Shown: one piece after another, positions 41,066 to 50,115 of the stretch | Layout: every line of letters starts with the position of its first letter | Numbering within the stretch: position 1 is the stretch's first letter | Assembly (NCBI RefSeq): GCF_014323705.1 | Contig: NZ_JABVEC010000027.1 | Location: 1-64,000 of the forward strand | Length of the DNA: 64,000 bases | Origin: Actinomadura alba | GTDB lineage: Bacteria > Actinomycetota > Actinomycetes > Streptosporangiales > Streptosporangiaceae | Direction: 5' to 3' | Translations under genes and position numbers: made by a program | The notes under the pieces: generated by a model | The model's database searches: none | Told to the model about the DNA's origin: nothing | The model's input: the letters and a program-made list of their open reading frames with translations, nothing else

Positions 41066-41665
41066 TCACTCCGCCGCGCGCTCGCGGGTCAGCGCGACGG
41101 CGCTCGCGACGAGCCGCCGCAGGGCGTCGTCGGTGCGGTCGGGCAGCGCCTCGACCGGAAACCAGCGCAGATCGTCGGATTCGGCGCTGACCTGGTACCG
41201 GGCTCCGGCCGGCGCGATCGCGACGTACTGCACGTCGAGGTGGTGGGAGCCGCCGGGATGGCAGCGCACCGCGTGCCGGTCCAGCCGCACCGGGCTCGGC
41301 AGCATCCGCAGACCCGTGATCCCGGACTCCTCGGTGGCCTCGCGCATGGCGGCGTCACGCAGGGAGAGATCGCTGGGCTCACAGTGGCCGCCGAGCTGCA
41401 ACCATGCCTTGACCTTGGTGTGCAGGGTCAGCAGTACCCGCGAACGCGAGGCGTCGAGGACGGCGGCGCTCGCCGTGAGGTGCCCGGTCGCGCACTCGCG
41501 CCACATGCCGTCGGCGTACGAGTGGAGATGACCGAGGAACTCACGGCGCAGCCGGTCCTGGGCGTCATCGGGCGCCGCCCATTCGCCGAGCACCCGCACC
41601 GCGTCGGCGTGCAGCGACCCCGCGGTCCGCGACCTCAGCGGTCCGCCCGGCGGGTGCGGGGTCAC
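41066..41665 (-). CDS. NUDIX hydrolase
   Basis: Protein of 199 aa. The Nudix box is recognisable as GHCEPSDLSLRDAAMREATEES plus GI, with the catalytic REATEES core, although the first Gly block is modified (GGHCEP). Hydrolysed substrates would be nucleoside diphosphate derivatives; which one is unknown. GTG 41665 overlaps the stop of the upstream DUF2342 gene by 4 nt, so the pair is translationally coupled. Confidence 0.87.
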   Translation of the reverse strand: MTPHPPGGPLRSRTAGSLHADAVRVLGEWAAPDDAQDRLRREFLGHLHSYADGMWRECATGHLTASAAVLDASRSRVLLTLHTKVKAWLQLGGHCEPSDLSLRDAAMREATEESGITGLRMLPSPVRLDRHAVRCHPGGSHHLDVQYVAIAPAGARYQVSAESDDLRWFPVEALPDRTDDALRRLVASAVALTRERAAE

Positions 41666-43041
41666 GAGGGGCCGTCGTCCTTGCCGCCTCGGGCGTCGTC
41701 ATCTCCCGGCGTGTCTCCGGGCGTGTCCCCGGTGCTGCCCGACGGCCCGTTCCCGGTCGGAGGGGCGCTCTCGCCCGGCGGCTCGGTGAGAGCCGAGATG
41801 TCGAGATCGTCCTGTGTTCCCTTGATGAAGGCGTCCGGGTCGTTGAGGTCGCCCGAGGTGGGCATGAGGTCGGGGTGCTGCCATACGGCGTCGCGCCCGT
41901 CGATCCCTCGCTCGGCGCTCAGCCCGCGCCACAGCACTCCTGCCTCGCGCAGCCGCCGCGGGCGCAACTCGAGGCCGACGAGTGTGGCGAAGGTGCGCTC
42001 GGCCGGCCCGCCCGTCGCCCGGCGGCGGCGTACGGCCTCGGCGAGCTTGGCGGCGGCCGGCAACCGGCCTTCGGCCACCCCGTTGACGACCGTGTCGACC
42101 CAGCCCTCGACCAGGGCGAGCGCGGTCTCGAGCCGGGTGAGGGCCGCCTTCTGCTGCGGCGTCTCCTCGGGCTGGAGCTGCAGCTCGCCGCCGAGCGCCT
42201 GTTGCAGTGCCTCGGGGTCGCTGAGGTCGAGGCCGGAGACGGCCTGCTCGAGCCGGGAGAGGTCGACGGTGATGCCGCGCGCGTACTCCTCGACCGCGCC
42301 CAGCAGATGCCCGCGCAGCCAGGGCACGTGGGCGAACAGCCGCTGGTGGGCGGCCTCGCGCAGCGCGAGGAACAGCCGGATCTCCTCGTCGGAGACCTCC
42401 AGGCCGGAGCCGAACGCGGTGACCCCGGCCGGCAGCAGGGCGCCGACGCCCTCGGGCGCCAGCGGCAGTCCGACGTCGGCCGACCCGACGACCTCGAGCG
42501 CGAGTGCCCCGAGCGCCTGGCCGGCCTGCCCTCCGACCATCGCGCCCGCCATCTGGCGGATCATGCCGACCAGCGGTCCGGCCACCGCCTGCATCTCGCC
42601 CGGCAGCGCGCCGCCGAGGGAGTCGACCATGCGGGCGGCGATGGGATCACAGAGTTTCGACCACACGGGCAGGGTCTGCTCGATCCACTCCGACCGGCTC
42701 CACGCCTGCGGCGCGCGGATGCCCGCGGGCAGCGAGGTGCCCTCGTCGAGCCAGAGGTCGGCCAGTCGCAGGGCCTCCTCGACCTGGCGGCGCTCGGCGT
42801 CGACGATGGACGGATCGCCCTGCTCGGCGACCGTGTGGCGAGCGATGTTCTTGGCGAGGTCCCAGTTCAGCGGGCCCCCGCTCTGGTCGCCCTGATGGGT
42901 GAGCATGTCGGCGAACCGGTGGAGCATGTCGGCGAACTGCCGCATGTCCCCGCCGCCCATGCCCGCGAAGGGATCTTGGGGCTTGTCGTCGTCGCCGTCG
43001 TCGTCGCGCGGCCGGCCGAAGCCGAAGGGTATGTCACTCAT
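41662..43041 (-). CDS. DUF2342 zincin-like protein
   Basis: Protein of 459 aa of the actinobacterial DUF2342 family (putative zinc-dependent metallopeptidase fold; Rv3195 relative). After an acidic Gly/Asp start, features include GPLNWDLAKNIARHTVAEQG, PLVGMIRQMAGAMVGGQAGQ, and the helix with the HExxH-like site LFLALREAAHQRLFAHVPWL, where AAHQR replaces the classical sequence. The C-terminal about 50 residues are a disordered Asp/Gly/Pro tail. The family has no proven activity. Confidence 0.85.
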   Translation of the reverse strand: MSDIPFGFGRPRDDDGDDDKPQDPFAGMGGGDMRQFADMLHRFADMLTHQGDQSGGPLNWDLAKNIARHTVAEQGDPSIVDAERRQVEEALRLADLWLDEGTSLPAGIRAPQAWSRSEWIEQTLPVWSKLCDPIAARMVDSLGGALPGEMQAVAGPLVGMIRQMAGAMVGGQAGQALGALALEVVGSADVGLPLAPEGVGALLPAGVTAFGSGLEVSDEEIRLFLALREAAHQRLFAHVPWLRGHLLGAVEEYARGITVDLSRLEQAVSGLDLSDPEALQQALGGELQLQPEETPQQKAALTRLETALALVEGWVDTVVNGVAEGRLPAAAKLAEAVRRRRATGGPAERTFATLVGLELRPRRLREAGVLWRGLSAERGIDGRDAVWQHPDLMPTSGDLNDPDAFIKGTQDDLDISALTEPPGESAPPTGNGPSGSTGDTPGDTPGDDDARGGKDDGPS

Positions 43042-43128
43042 CGGTTGACCACAGGCTGCATGATGGGGTCATAACGCCACGTTAGTCGGTCCAGGCGAAG
43101 AGGTGCACAGAGGAAGGGGGCGCTCGCC

Positions 43129-44217
43129 ATGGCAAAGGGGCAGGTTCGCCCTCGGCGTAGCAGGGGGCCGGTCGTCGCGATCACCGGTGCGGCGACGGGT
43201 GCCGGTCGTGCGCTCGCGGCCCGGCTCGCGCAGTCGCAGGAGATCCGCAAGGTCATCGCACTCGACGCGCAGCGGGGGGACGTCCCGGACGTGACCTGGC
43301 GTGTCGTGGACGTTCGCGACCCGCTGCTGTCCAATCGGCTCTCCGACGTCGACGTGATGGTCCACCTCGACGTCGAGTGGTCGCCCGAGCTCGACCATCG
43401 GGAGCGGCGCACCTACAACGTGCGTGGCGCCCAGACCGTGGTCACCGCCGCGGCGGCGGCCCGGGTGCGCCGTGTGGTGCTCGTCACCAGCGCGATGGTG
43501 TACGGCGCGCTCGCCGACAACCCTGTCCCGCTGGCCGAGAACGCCCCGCTCCGCGGTGAGCCCGACGCCGGGATCGCCGGCGACTTCCTGGAGATCGAGG
43601 AGCTCGCGGGCCGGGCCCCGGTCACCCATCCGGGCATGCGGGTCACGGTGCTGCGGCCCGCCACCCTTGTCGGCCCCGGTATCGACACGGTCGTCACCCG
43701 GCACTTCGAGTCGCCCCGGCTGCTGGCCGTCAAGGGCTGCGCGCCGCGTTGGCAGTTCTGTCACGTCGACGACCTGGTGACGGCGCTCGAACTGGCCGTG
43801 CTGGACAAGGTGTCGGGTGTCGTGGCGGTGGGCTCCGAGGGCTGGCTGGAGCAGGACGAGGTGGAAGAGATCACCGGCAAGCGGCGGTTCGAGCTGCCCG
43901 CCGTGATCACTTTCGGCACGGCCCAGCGCCTGCACCGCATCGGCGTGACACCGGCACCGGCCACCGACCTGCAGTACGTGGTCTACCCGTGGGTGGTCGA
44001 CTGCGCCGCCCTGCGCGAGGCCGGCTGGAAACCGGCCCATGACAACGCCTCCGCCCTCGCCGCGCTGGTCGAGGAGACCGCCGGGCGCCATGCGGTCGCC
44101 GGGCGCCGGCTCGGCGGCAAGGAGGCGACGATGGCCACCGCCGCGGGTGCGACGGTCGCGGTCATCGGCGCCGCCGCGGTCGTACGGCGGGCCCGCCGCA
44201 AGAGAAGGATCCAGTAG
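43129..44217 (+). CDS. Extended SDR, NAD-dependent epimerase/dehydratase family
   Basis: Protein of 362 aa with a Rossmann start VVAITGAATGAGRALA (loop GAATGAG at 20-26) and the extended-SDR regions VRRVVLVTSAMVYGALADN and RVTVLRPATLVG. The usual Tyr-x-x-x-Lys pair is not clear, since the Lys position near the VYG segment is missing, so it may bind nucleotide without classical oxidoreductase action. The end VAVIGAAAVVRRARRKRR is hydrophobic then basic, suggesting a membrane tether. Divergent from DUF2342. Confidence 0.82.
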   Translation: MAKGQVRPRRSRGPVVAITGAATGAGRALAARLAQSQEIRKVIALDAQRGDVPDVTWRVVDVRDPLLSNRLSDVDVMVHLDVEWSPELDHRERRTYNVRGAQTVVTAAAAARVRRVVLVTSAMVYGALADNPVPLAENAPLRGEPDAGIAGDFLEIEELAGRAPVTHPGMRVTVLRPATLVGPGIDTVVTRHFESPRLLAVKGCAPRWQFCHVDDLVTALELAVLDKVSGVVAVGSEGWLEQDEVEEITGKRRFELPAVITFGTAQRLHRIGVTPAPATDLQYVVYPWVVDCAALREAGWKPAHDNASALAALVEETAGRHAVAGRRLGGKEATMATAAGATVAVIGAAAVVRRARRKRRIQ

Positions 44218-44241
44218 CGCGAAGAGGGAGGCTCCGGCCAC

Positions 44242-44664
44242 GTGGACGCCATCGGCCTGATCGGTATCCGGGACACTCCGCTGTCGGTCGACGAGGTGCT
44301 GCGCGCCGTCGACGACCGCGGGGCCGGGGGCACGGCCCTGTTCGTCGGGACGGTCCGCGATCATGATCATGATCGGCCGGTGACGCGGCTGTCGTACAGT
44401 GCCCATCCCAGCGCCGAGCGGGAACTGCGGGCGGTCGCGGAGAAGATCGCGACCGACTTCCCCGTCAGGGGGCTCGCCGCCGTGCACCGCGTCGGCGACC
44501 TGGAGATCGGTGATCTCGCCGTCGTGGTCGCGGTGTCCTGCGCGCATCGCGGTGAGGCGTTCGAGGCCTGCCGGCGACTGATCGACGACGTCAAGTCCCA
44601 GGTGCCGATCTGGAAGAACCAGCTCTTCGCGGACGGTACGGCCGAATGGGTCGGGGCGTGCTGA
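44242..44664 (+). CDS. moaE: Molybdopterin synthase catalytic subunit MoaE
   Basis: Protein of 140 aa that transfers sulfur from thiocarboxylated MoaD to precursor Z to give molybdopterin. Family motifs: GAGGTALFVGTVRDHDHDR, RVGDLEIGDLAVVVAVSCAHR, and VPIWKNQLFADGTAEWVG with the catalytic Lys of the PIWK segment. GTG 44242 is used. It lies 24 bp after the SDR gene. MoeZ (3131-4312) would recharge its MoaD partner, which is not in the window. Confidence 0.93.
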   Translation: MDAIGLIGIRDTPLSVDEVLRAVDDRGAGGTALFVGTVRDHDHDRPVTRLSYSAHPSAERELRAVAEKIATDFPVRGLAAVHRVGDLEIGDLAVVVAVSCAHRGEAFEACRRLIDDVKSQVPIWKNQLFADGTAEWVGAC

Positions 44665-44685
44665 GAACGGATTAGGCTTCCGTGC

Positions 44686-45741
44686 ATGTCACGTCGCGCT
44701 GCCACACTCGCCGTAACAAGCATCCTGGTCTTGGTGCTCGGCCTGGTGGGTGCGCTGATCCCGGTGCCGTACGTCGCGCTGACACCGGGCCCGACGACGA
44801 ACACGCTCGGCAAGAGCGAGGACGGCAAGCCGCTGGTCGAGATCGAGGGGCGGCAGGTCTACCCGGACCAGGGACACCTCAACTTCACGACCGTGGCCTA
44901 CCAGGGGGGCCCGGGCAACCGGCTCGACCTGTTCACCGCGCTGCGCGGCTGGCTCGACTCCCAGACGGCGATCGTGCCCGAAGAGACGGTGTTCCCGAAG
45001 AACGAGACGGTGAAGCAGGTCGAGCAGGAGAACACCCTGCAGATGCAGAACTCCCAGCAGCTGGCCGTCGCGGCGGCGTTGAAGGAACTCAAGATCCCGG
45101 TGGGCAACACCGTGTCGGTGGTGTCGGTGGAGAAGGGCATGCCCGCCGACGGACGGCTGCGCAAGGACGACGAGCTGATCGCGATCGACGGGGCCAAGGT
45201 CGGCAACGTCGACACCGTCAAGGCCGCGATACAGAAGAGGAAGCCCGGGCAGAAGGTGTCCATCACCTACGAGCGGGACGGCGCGGAGCGCAAGGTCGAT
45301 CTGACCACGGCGCCCTCCCTGTCGGACGCGTCGCAGGGGGTCGTGGGCGTCGTCCTGCAGGACAGCTTCAAGTTCCCCATCAAAGTGAAGATCAGCGTGG
45401 GGGAGGTCGGCGGACCGAGCGCTGGGCTGATGTTCTCCCTGGCGATCTTCGACAAGCTGACACCGGGCAGCCTGACCGGGGGCAGGTTCATCGCCGGCAC
45501 GGGCACGATCACGCCGGAGGGCGAGGTCGGCGCGATCGGCGGCATCCAGCAGAAGATGATCGCCGCGCGTCGGGCGGGTGCGACGGCGTTCCTCACACCC
45601 GCCGGCAACTGCGCCGAGGCCGCCGCGGACGTGCCCAAGGGACTGCGGTTGATCAAGGCCGACACCCTGCACAGCGCGGTCACCTCGCTGGATGCCCTGC
45701 GCACCGGCCGGGGCACCGTGGCCGCCTGCCCCACCTCCTGA
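44686..45741 (+). CDS. Membrane-anchored PDZ/Lon-like protease
   Basis: Protein of 351 aa: one TM helix at about residues 7-29, an extracellular region, a PDZ domain (about 130-225, GMPADGRLRKDDELIAIDG) and a C-terminal Lon-type (S16) protease domain. The catalytic Ser is in GEVGGPSAGLMFSLAI and the Lys in GGIQQKMIAARRAGA. It matches Rv3194c. Its substrates are unknown. It begins 21 bp after moaE and ends at the palindrome at 45764. Confidence 0.93.
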   Translation: MSRRAATLAVTSILVLVLGLVGALIPVPYVALTPGPTTNTLGKSEDGKPLVEIEGRQVYPDQGHLNFTTVAYQGGPGNRLDLFTALRGWLDSQTAIVPEETVFPKNETVKQVEQENTLQMQNSQQLAVAAALKELKIPVGNTVSVVSVEKGMPADGRLRKDDELIAIDGAKVGNVDTVKAAIQKRKPGQKVSITYERDGAERKVDLTTAPSLSDASQGVVGVVLQDSFKFPIKVKISVGEVGGPSAGLMFSLAIFDKLTPGSLTGGRFIAGTGTITPEGEVGAIGGIQQKMIAARRAGATAFLTPAGNCAEAAADVPKGLRLIKADTLHSAVTSLDALRTGRGTVAACPTS

Positions 45742-45763
45742 CCCGCACCCGGCACACCCGCCC

Positions 45764-45822
45764 TGCGAACAACTGCATGATCACGGCAGAGGTTCTCTGT
45801 CGTGATCATGCAGTTGTTCGCA
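45764..45822. repeat. Palindromic repeat, copy 2, between convergent genes
   Basis: Perfect 22-bp arms at 45764-45785 and 45801-45822, continuing inward through CAGAG/CTCTG to a tiny loop, so the whole 59 bp can fold as one hairpin. The arm core is the same as in the copy at 32061-32154. It separates the PDZ/Lon gene from the convergent PPA1309 gene and probably terminates both. Confidence 0.9.
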
Positions 45823-45876
45823 TGGAACCGGTCATCGGTCGAAGGGCGCATCTCACGGCGAGGGTGCGGGATCAGG

Positions 45877-46419
45877 TCACTGTGCGGGGTCGGTCTCGTC
45901 GCCGGGCTCGTCCGGCTCCAAGGTGGCCGCCAGCGCGTCGGCCAGGGCCGGCACCAGATCCGGGCCGGACAGCACCTCGTCGTCGGCGTCGTGCTTGCGC
46001 GATCGCAGCGCCGAGTGCCTGCTGCCGTCCCGCAGCACCCCGACGACCACCCGTACGTCGTCACGGGCCGGATGCCCGGACGCGTAGGAGAGCATCTCCG
46101 CGTCGGTCTCGGGCAGATCGTCCTCGGCGTCCGGCGGCAGCACGATGCGCTCCACCACGAGGGCGCAGCCTGTGACCCCGTCCGGCCACGCGATCGCGGC
46201 CAGCACGTCCTCGATCGCCTTGTCGTCGGGCAGCGGGGGTTGCTCCAGCGCGGCGATAGTGTCGACGTCGGCGGGCAGATCCAGCTGGTTCGCCAGTTCG
46301 GGCTCCCCGGCCCGCAGTTCAGCGGTTTCCACGAGTGCGTAAAGGCGCGGTGGAGCGTCCCATCCGACCTCGGCCGAGTGCCGCTCAAGATCCAGTACAA
46401 CTTCTTCCAAGTGGGTCAC
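45877..46419 (-). CDS. PPA1309 family protein
   Basis: Protein of 180 aa of the actinobacteria-specific PPA1309 family: VDLERHSAEVGW-like start (LDLERHSAEVGWDAPPRLYA), LVETAELRAGEPEL, the central AIAWPDGVTGCALVVERIVLP, and ARDDVRVVVGVLRDGSRHSAL. The acidic tail is variable. No function is known for the family. It is divergent from the UPF0182 gene and is found beside it in many actinobacteria. Confidence 0.88.
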   Translation of the reverse strand: MTHLEEVVLDLERHSAEVGWDAPPRLYALVETAELRAGEPELANQLDLPADVDTIAALEQPPLPDDKAIEDVLAAIAWPDGVTGCALVVERIVLPPDAEDDLPETDAEMLSYASGHPARDDVRVVVGVLRDGSRHSALRSRKHDADDEVLSGPDLVPALADALAATLEPDEPGDETDPAQ

Positions 46420-46564
46420 GTCGCCATCTTTCCCTCAATCGGCATGGGGTAGAGCGGGAACCCCCCGCATCCTCGGTAAGTTGCACTAGAAGCATCTCGC
46501 TTTGGTCGTGCCCAACAGTGCGCGACGCCGTGGGAGCGAGCGCCACCATGAACGGAGCAGAGCC

Positions 46565-49474
46565 TTGACCTTCCGGACACCCGGTCTCAGGAGTGGGATC
46601 GGTACCGGCCGATCGCGACTGCTGCTGCCCGTGGCAGCGATCCTCGCGGTGGTCGTCGTGCTGTTCCTGGTCTTCACCTCGATCTGGACCGACCTGCTGT
46701 GGTACCGCTCCATCGGCTTCTCCTCGGTGTACTCCACCGAGCTGTGGACCCGTGTGCTGCTGTTCGTCAGTGCCGGCGTGCTCATGGGCCTGGTGGTCGG
46801 CGCCAACATGCTGATCGCCTACCGTCTGCGCCCGGCCTACCGCCCCCTGTCGGTCGAGCAGCAGGGCCTGGAGCGCTACCGGACGGCCGTGGACCCGCAT
46901 CGCCGGCTGATCGCCATCGCGGTCGTCGGCGCGCTCGGGCTGCTCACCGGCACCTCGGCGGCCGGGCAGTGGCACATCTGGCTCGCCTTCTGGAACCGCA
47001 CGTCCTTCGGCACGAAGGATCCGCAGTTCCACAAGGACGTCTCGTACTTCGTCTTCACCTACCCGTTCCTGCGGCTGCTGCTCGGTTACATTTTCGCAAC
47101 GGTGATCCTGTCGATCGTCGTCGCCGTGATCGTGCATTACCTGTACGGGGGGCTGCGCCTGCAGGGGCCCGGCGACAAGGCCAGCCCGCCGGCGCGGGCG
47201 CACCTGTCGGTCCTGGTCGGCGTGTTCGTGCTCCTGAAGGCGGTCGCCTACTGGCTGGACCGGTACGGCCTGGCGCTGTCGGATCGCGGGGTGGTCACCG
47301 GACCGTCGTACACCGACGTCAACGCGGTGCTGCCGGCCAAGACGATCCTCGCGGTGATCGCCTTCATCTGCGCGGTGATGTTCTTCGTCAACATCGTGCG
47401 GCGCGGCATGATGCTGCCCGGCGTCGGCTTCGGCCTGCTCGTCCTCTCCGCCGTGCTGGTCGGCGGCGTCTACCCGCTGCTGATCCAGCAGTTCCAGGTA
47501 CGCCCCAACGAGCTCGACAAGGAGTCGCCGTCCATCGCGCGCAACATCGCCGCGACGCGTACGGCGTACGGCGTCGACAAGGCGCAGGTGACGCCGTACG
47601 GCGCCCAGACCAAACCGTCGGAGGACCAGCTGCGCAGCGAGGCGGACACGGTCTCGGGCGTGCGGCTGCTCGACCCGCTGGTGGTCGGGCCGACGTTCCA
47701 GCAGCTCCAGCAGGTGCGGAACTTCTACCGGTTCCCCGACGTGCTCGACATCGACCGCTACCAGCTCGAGGGCGCCAGCCGGGACACCGTCGTGGCCGTG
47801 CGCGAGATCGAGGGAGCGCCCGAGGGCCGTCGCGGCTGGGTCAACGACCACCTCGTCTACACCCACGGGTACGGATTCGTCGGCGCGTCCGGCAACAAGA
47901 TCACCGAGAGGGGCGAGCCGGACTTCGTCGAGAAGGACGTCCCGCCGACCGGTTCGCTCGGCAACTTCGAGCCGCGGATCTACTTCGGTGAGCGATCGCC
48001 CGTCTACTCCGTCGTCGGCGCGCCCGCCGGGGCGGCGCCCCGGGAACTGGACTATCCGGACGAGAGCCCGGCGGGCCAGCAGAACAACACCTACAAGGGC
48101 AACGGTGGCGTGCCGATCGGCTCGTTCTTCAACCGGCTGCTCTATTCGGTGAAGTTCCAGGAGAAGAACCTGCTGCTGTCCGGGGCGATCAACTCGGAAT
48201 CGAAGATCCTCTACGACCGGACGCCGCGCGAGCGGGTGCAGCGCGTCGCGCCCTGGCTGACGCTCGACGGCGATCCCTATCCCGCCGTCGTGGGCGGCCG
48301 GGTCCTGTGGATCCTGGACGGCTACACGACCTCGGCCGGCTACCCGTACTCCGAGAAGATGAGCCTCGGGGACGCCACGCGCGACACGGTCACCGACACC
48401 CGCTCGGCCGTCGCCCGGCAGGCCAACGACCGGGTGAACTACATGCGCAACTCGGTCAAGGCCACCGTGGACGCCTATGACGGCACGGTCCGGCTGTACG
48501 CGTGGGACGACAAGGACCCCGTGCTGCGCACCTGGATGAAGGCGTTCAAGGGGGTCGTGCAGCCCAAGAGCGAGATCAGCCAGCAGCTGATGGCACACCT
48601 GCGCTACCCCGAGGACCTGTTCAAGGTGCAGCGCCGCATCCTGGCCCGCTACCACGTGCAGCAGCCGGGTGCCTTCTACAGCGGCCAGGACTTCTGGGAG
48701 GTCCCGCAGGACCCGACCAGCAGGGGCAAGACCACTCCGCCGTACTACCTGAGCCTCCGGATGCCCGGTGATCAGTCGCCCAAGTTCTCCCTGACCACGG
48801 CCTACAGCCCGCGCGGACGCCCCAACCTGGCCGCGTTCATGTCGGTCGACGCCACGCCAGGGTCGACGTACGGGCAGATGCGGGTGCTGGAACTGCCGCG
48901 CAACTCGCCCATCCAGGGGCCGGGGCAGGTGCAGAACACCTTCGAGGCGGACGCCAACGTCAAGGAGGTACTGAACCGGTTGCGGCTCGGCGGCACCCAG
49001 ACGGTGCTCGGCAACCTGCTCACGCTGCCCTTCGGCGGCGGGCTGCTCTACGTCGAGCCGGTCTATGCCCAGGCGGCCGGCGGCACGGAACAGGAGCCGT
49101 ACCCCATCCTCAGGCAGGTCCTGGTGATGTACGGCGGAGACGTGGGGACCGGTGCGACGCTGCAGGAGGCGTTGAACCAGATCTTCAAGGGCGGCACCGG
49201 TTCGGTGGCTCCGCCTCCGCCCGAGTCCGGATCGCCCGCCACGGGCCAGCAGGCCAGCCCCGAGGTCCAGCGCGCCATCTCCGACGCGCAGAAGGCCTTC
49301 ACCGACGGCCAGGAGGCGATGAAGAAGAGCGACTGGACGGCGTACGGGCAGGCGCAGCAGCGGCTCAAGGAGGCCCTGGACCGGCTGGCGAGGGCACAGG
49401 CCGCCGCCGCGCGGCCTGCGGCGTCGGCCTCGCCGAGTCCGTCGGCCAGTCCCTCGGCGACGCCGGCCGGCTGA
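46565..49474 (+). CDS. UPF0182 large membrane protein
   Basis: Protein of 969 aa from TTG 46565 (MTFRTPGLRSG), chosen because GGAG lies 8 nt upstream and family members start here. Seven TM helices occupy about residues 18-310, followed by a large extracellular domain with family blocks such as NRLLYSVKFQEKNLLLSG and YPEDLFKVQR, then a disordered Ala/Pro/Ser tail. Family function is unknown (Rv3193c relative). Coiled-coil-like Gln/Ala-rich helices lie at about 895-945. Confidence 0.92.
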   Translation: MTFRTPGLRSGIGTGRSRLLLPVAAILAVVVVLFLVFTSIWTDLLWYRSIGFSSVYSTELWTRVLLFVSAGVLMGLVVGANMLIAYRLRPAYRPLSVEQQGLERYRTAVDPHRRLIAIAVVGALGLLTGTSAAGQWHIWLAFWNRTSFGTKDPQFHKDVSYFVFTYPFLRLLLGYIFATVILSIVVAVIVHYLYGGLRLQGPGDKASPPARAHLSVLVGVFVLLKAVAYWLDRYGLALSDRGVVTGPSYTDVNAVLPAKTILAVIAFICAVMFFVNIVRRGMMLPGVGFGLLVLSAVLVGGVYPLLIQQFQVRPNELDKESPSIARNIAATRTAYGVDKAQVTPYGAQTKPSEDQLRSEADTVSGVRLLDPLVVGPTFQQLQQVRNFYRFPDVLDIDRYQLEGASRDTVVAVREIEGAPEGRRGWVNDHLVYTHGYGFVGASGNKITERGEPDFVEKDVPPTGSLGNFEPRIYFGERSPVYSVVGAPAGAAPRELDYPDESPAGQQNNTYKGNGGVPIGSFFNRLLYSVKFQEKNLLLSGAINSESKILYDRTPRERVQRVAPWLTLDGDPYPAVVGGRVLWILDGYTTSAGYPYSEKMSLGDATRDTVTDTRSAVARQANDRVNYMRNSVKATVDAYDGTVRLYAWDDKDPVLRTWMKAFKGVVQPKSEISQQLMAHLRYPEDLFKVQRRILARYHVQQPGAFYSGQDFWEVPQDPTSRGKTTPPYYLSLRMPGDQSPKFSLTTAYSPRGRPNLAAFMSVDATPGSTYGQMRVLELPRNSPIQGPGQVQNTFEADANVKEVLNRLRLGGTQTVLGNLLTLPFGGGLLYVEPVYAQAAGGTEQEPYPILRQVLVMYGGDVGTGATLQEALNQIFKGGTGSVAPPPPESGSPATGQQASPEVQRAISDAQKAFTDGQEAMKKSDWTAYGQAQQRLKEALDRLARAQAAAARPAASASPSPSASPSATPAG

Positions 49475-49630
49475 GCCGGCCCGGTCAGCGTGCACGCGCC
49501 CCCCGGCGGATCATTCGCCGGGGGGCGCGTTGCGTCGGCATTCGGGAAACGCGCGGCGGAGAGGCGCGTGGGGGCGCGGCGGCCGGCGATTTGCCTAAGG
49601 TCCAGGGTGCCCATAGAGTTGGGACATCGC

Positions 49631-49707
49631 CGCGGGGTGGAGCAGTTCGGTAGCTCGCTGGGCTCATAACCCAGAGGTCGCAGGTTCAAATCCTGCCCCC
49701 GCTACCA
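49631..49707 (+). tRNA. Initiator tRNA-fMet (CAT), copy 1
   Basis: Complete 77-nt cloverleaf with encoded CCA. Anticodon CAT lies in the loop CTCATAA, flanked by the three G:C pairs GGG/CCC that mark initiator tRNAs, and the first acceptor position is an unpaired C1 against T72, as in actinobacterial tRNA-fMet. Followed by a terminator. Confidence 0.97.
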
Positions 49708-49715
49708 GAAGAGAT

Positions 49716-49754
49716 CGAAAGGCCGGTTCCCGGATAATGGGAACCGGCCTTTCG
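49716..49754 (+). terminator. Terminator after tRNA-fMet copy 1
   Basis: Perfect 16-bp stem 49716-49731 with 49739-49754, loop GGATAAT, 8 nt after the CCA end. Confidence 0.85.
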
Positions 49755-49991
49755 GCGGTTCACACCCGGCGACCGTTCGCGCCCGGAATATGCGTGCCGT
49801 AATTCATCGGACAGAGGACGAACCCGGGCGCGGAACTTCGCGAACCGACGGAAATAGAAGAGGCCGCGTTGACGGTGCGGGAGTCCCGCGGGCGGCCGGC
49901 GAAGGCATCCGGAGATTCGGCCGGCGGTCGAACCGGCGTTGAGATTCGATTTGCGCAAGCCCCGGCAGCCCCATACAGTCATCTATGTCGC
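49755..49991. other. Spacer between the two tRNA-fMet genes
   Basis: No gene seen. A promoter for the second tRNA should lie near its end; AGATTCGATTTGCGCAAG around 49935-49955 is the AT-richest part, without a clear hexamer pair. Confidence 0.4.
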
Positions 49992-50068
49992 CGCGGGGTG
50001 GAGCAGTTCGGTAGCTCGCTGGGCTCATAACCCAGAGGTCGCAGGTTCAAATCCTGCCCCCGCTACCA
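49992..50068 (+). tRNA. Initiator tRNA-fMet (CAT), copy 2
   Basis: Identical over all 77 nt to copy 1, with the same GTCGC/ATCGC-type base pair before the gene. Same initiator marks: C1 x T72 and GGG/CCC anticodon stem. Confidence 0.97.
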
Positions 50069-50073
50069 AGTGA

Positions 50074-50110
50074 CCGAAGGCCGGTACCAGATCCTGGTGC
50101 CGGCCTTCGG
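50074..50110 (+). terminator. Terminator after tRNA-fMet copy 2
   Basis: 16-bp stem 50074-50089 with 50095-50110 around loop GATCC, one G-U pair. Similar in plan, not sequence identity, to the first tRNA terminator. Confidence 0.8.
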
Positions 50111-50115
50111 CGGCT

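Noticed and set aside
46385..49495. Very long open frame (1036 codons) antisense to the UPF0182 gene
   Set aside because: It mirrors a well-supported gene; high GC leaves the opposite strand open by chance. Composition is Arg/Gly/His-rich without domains.
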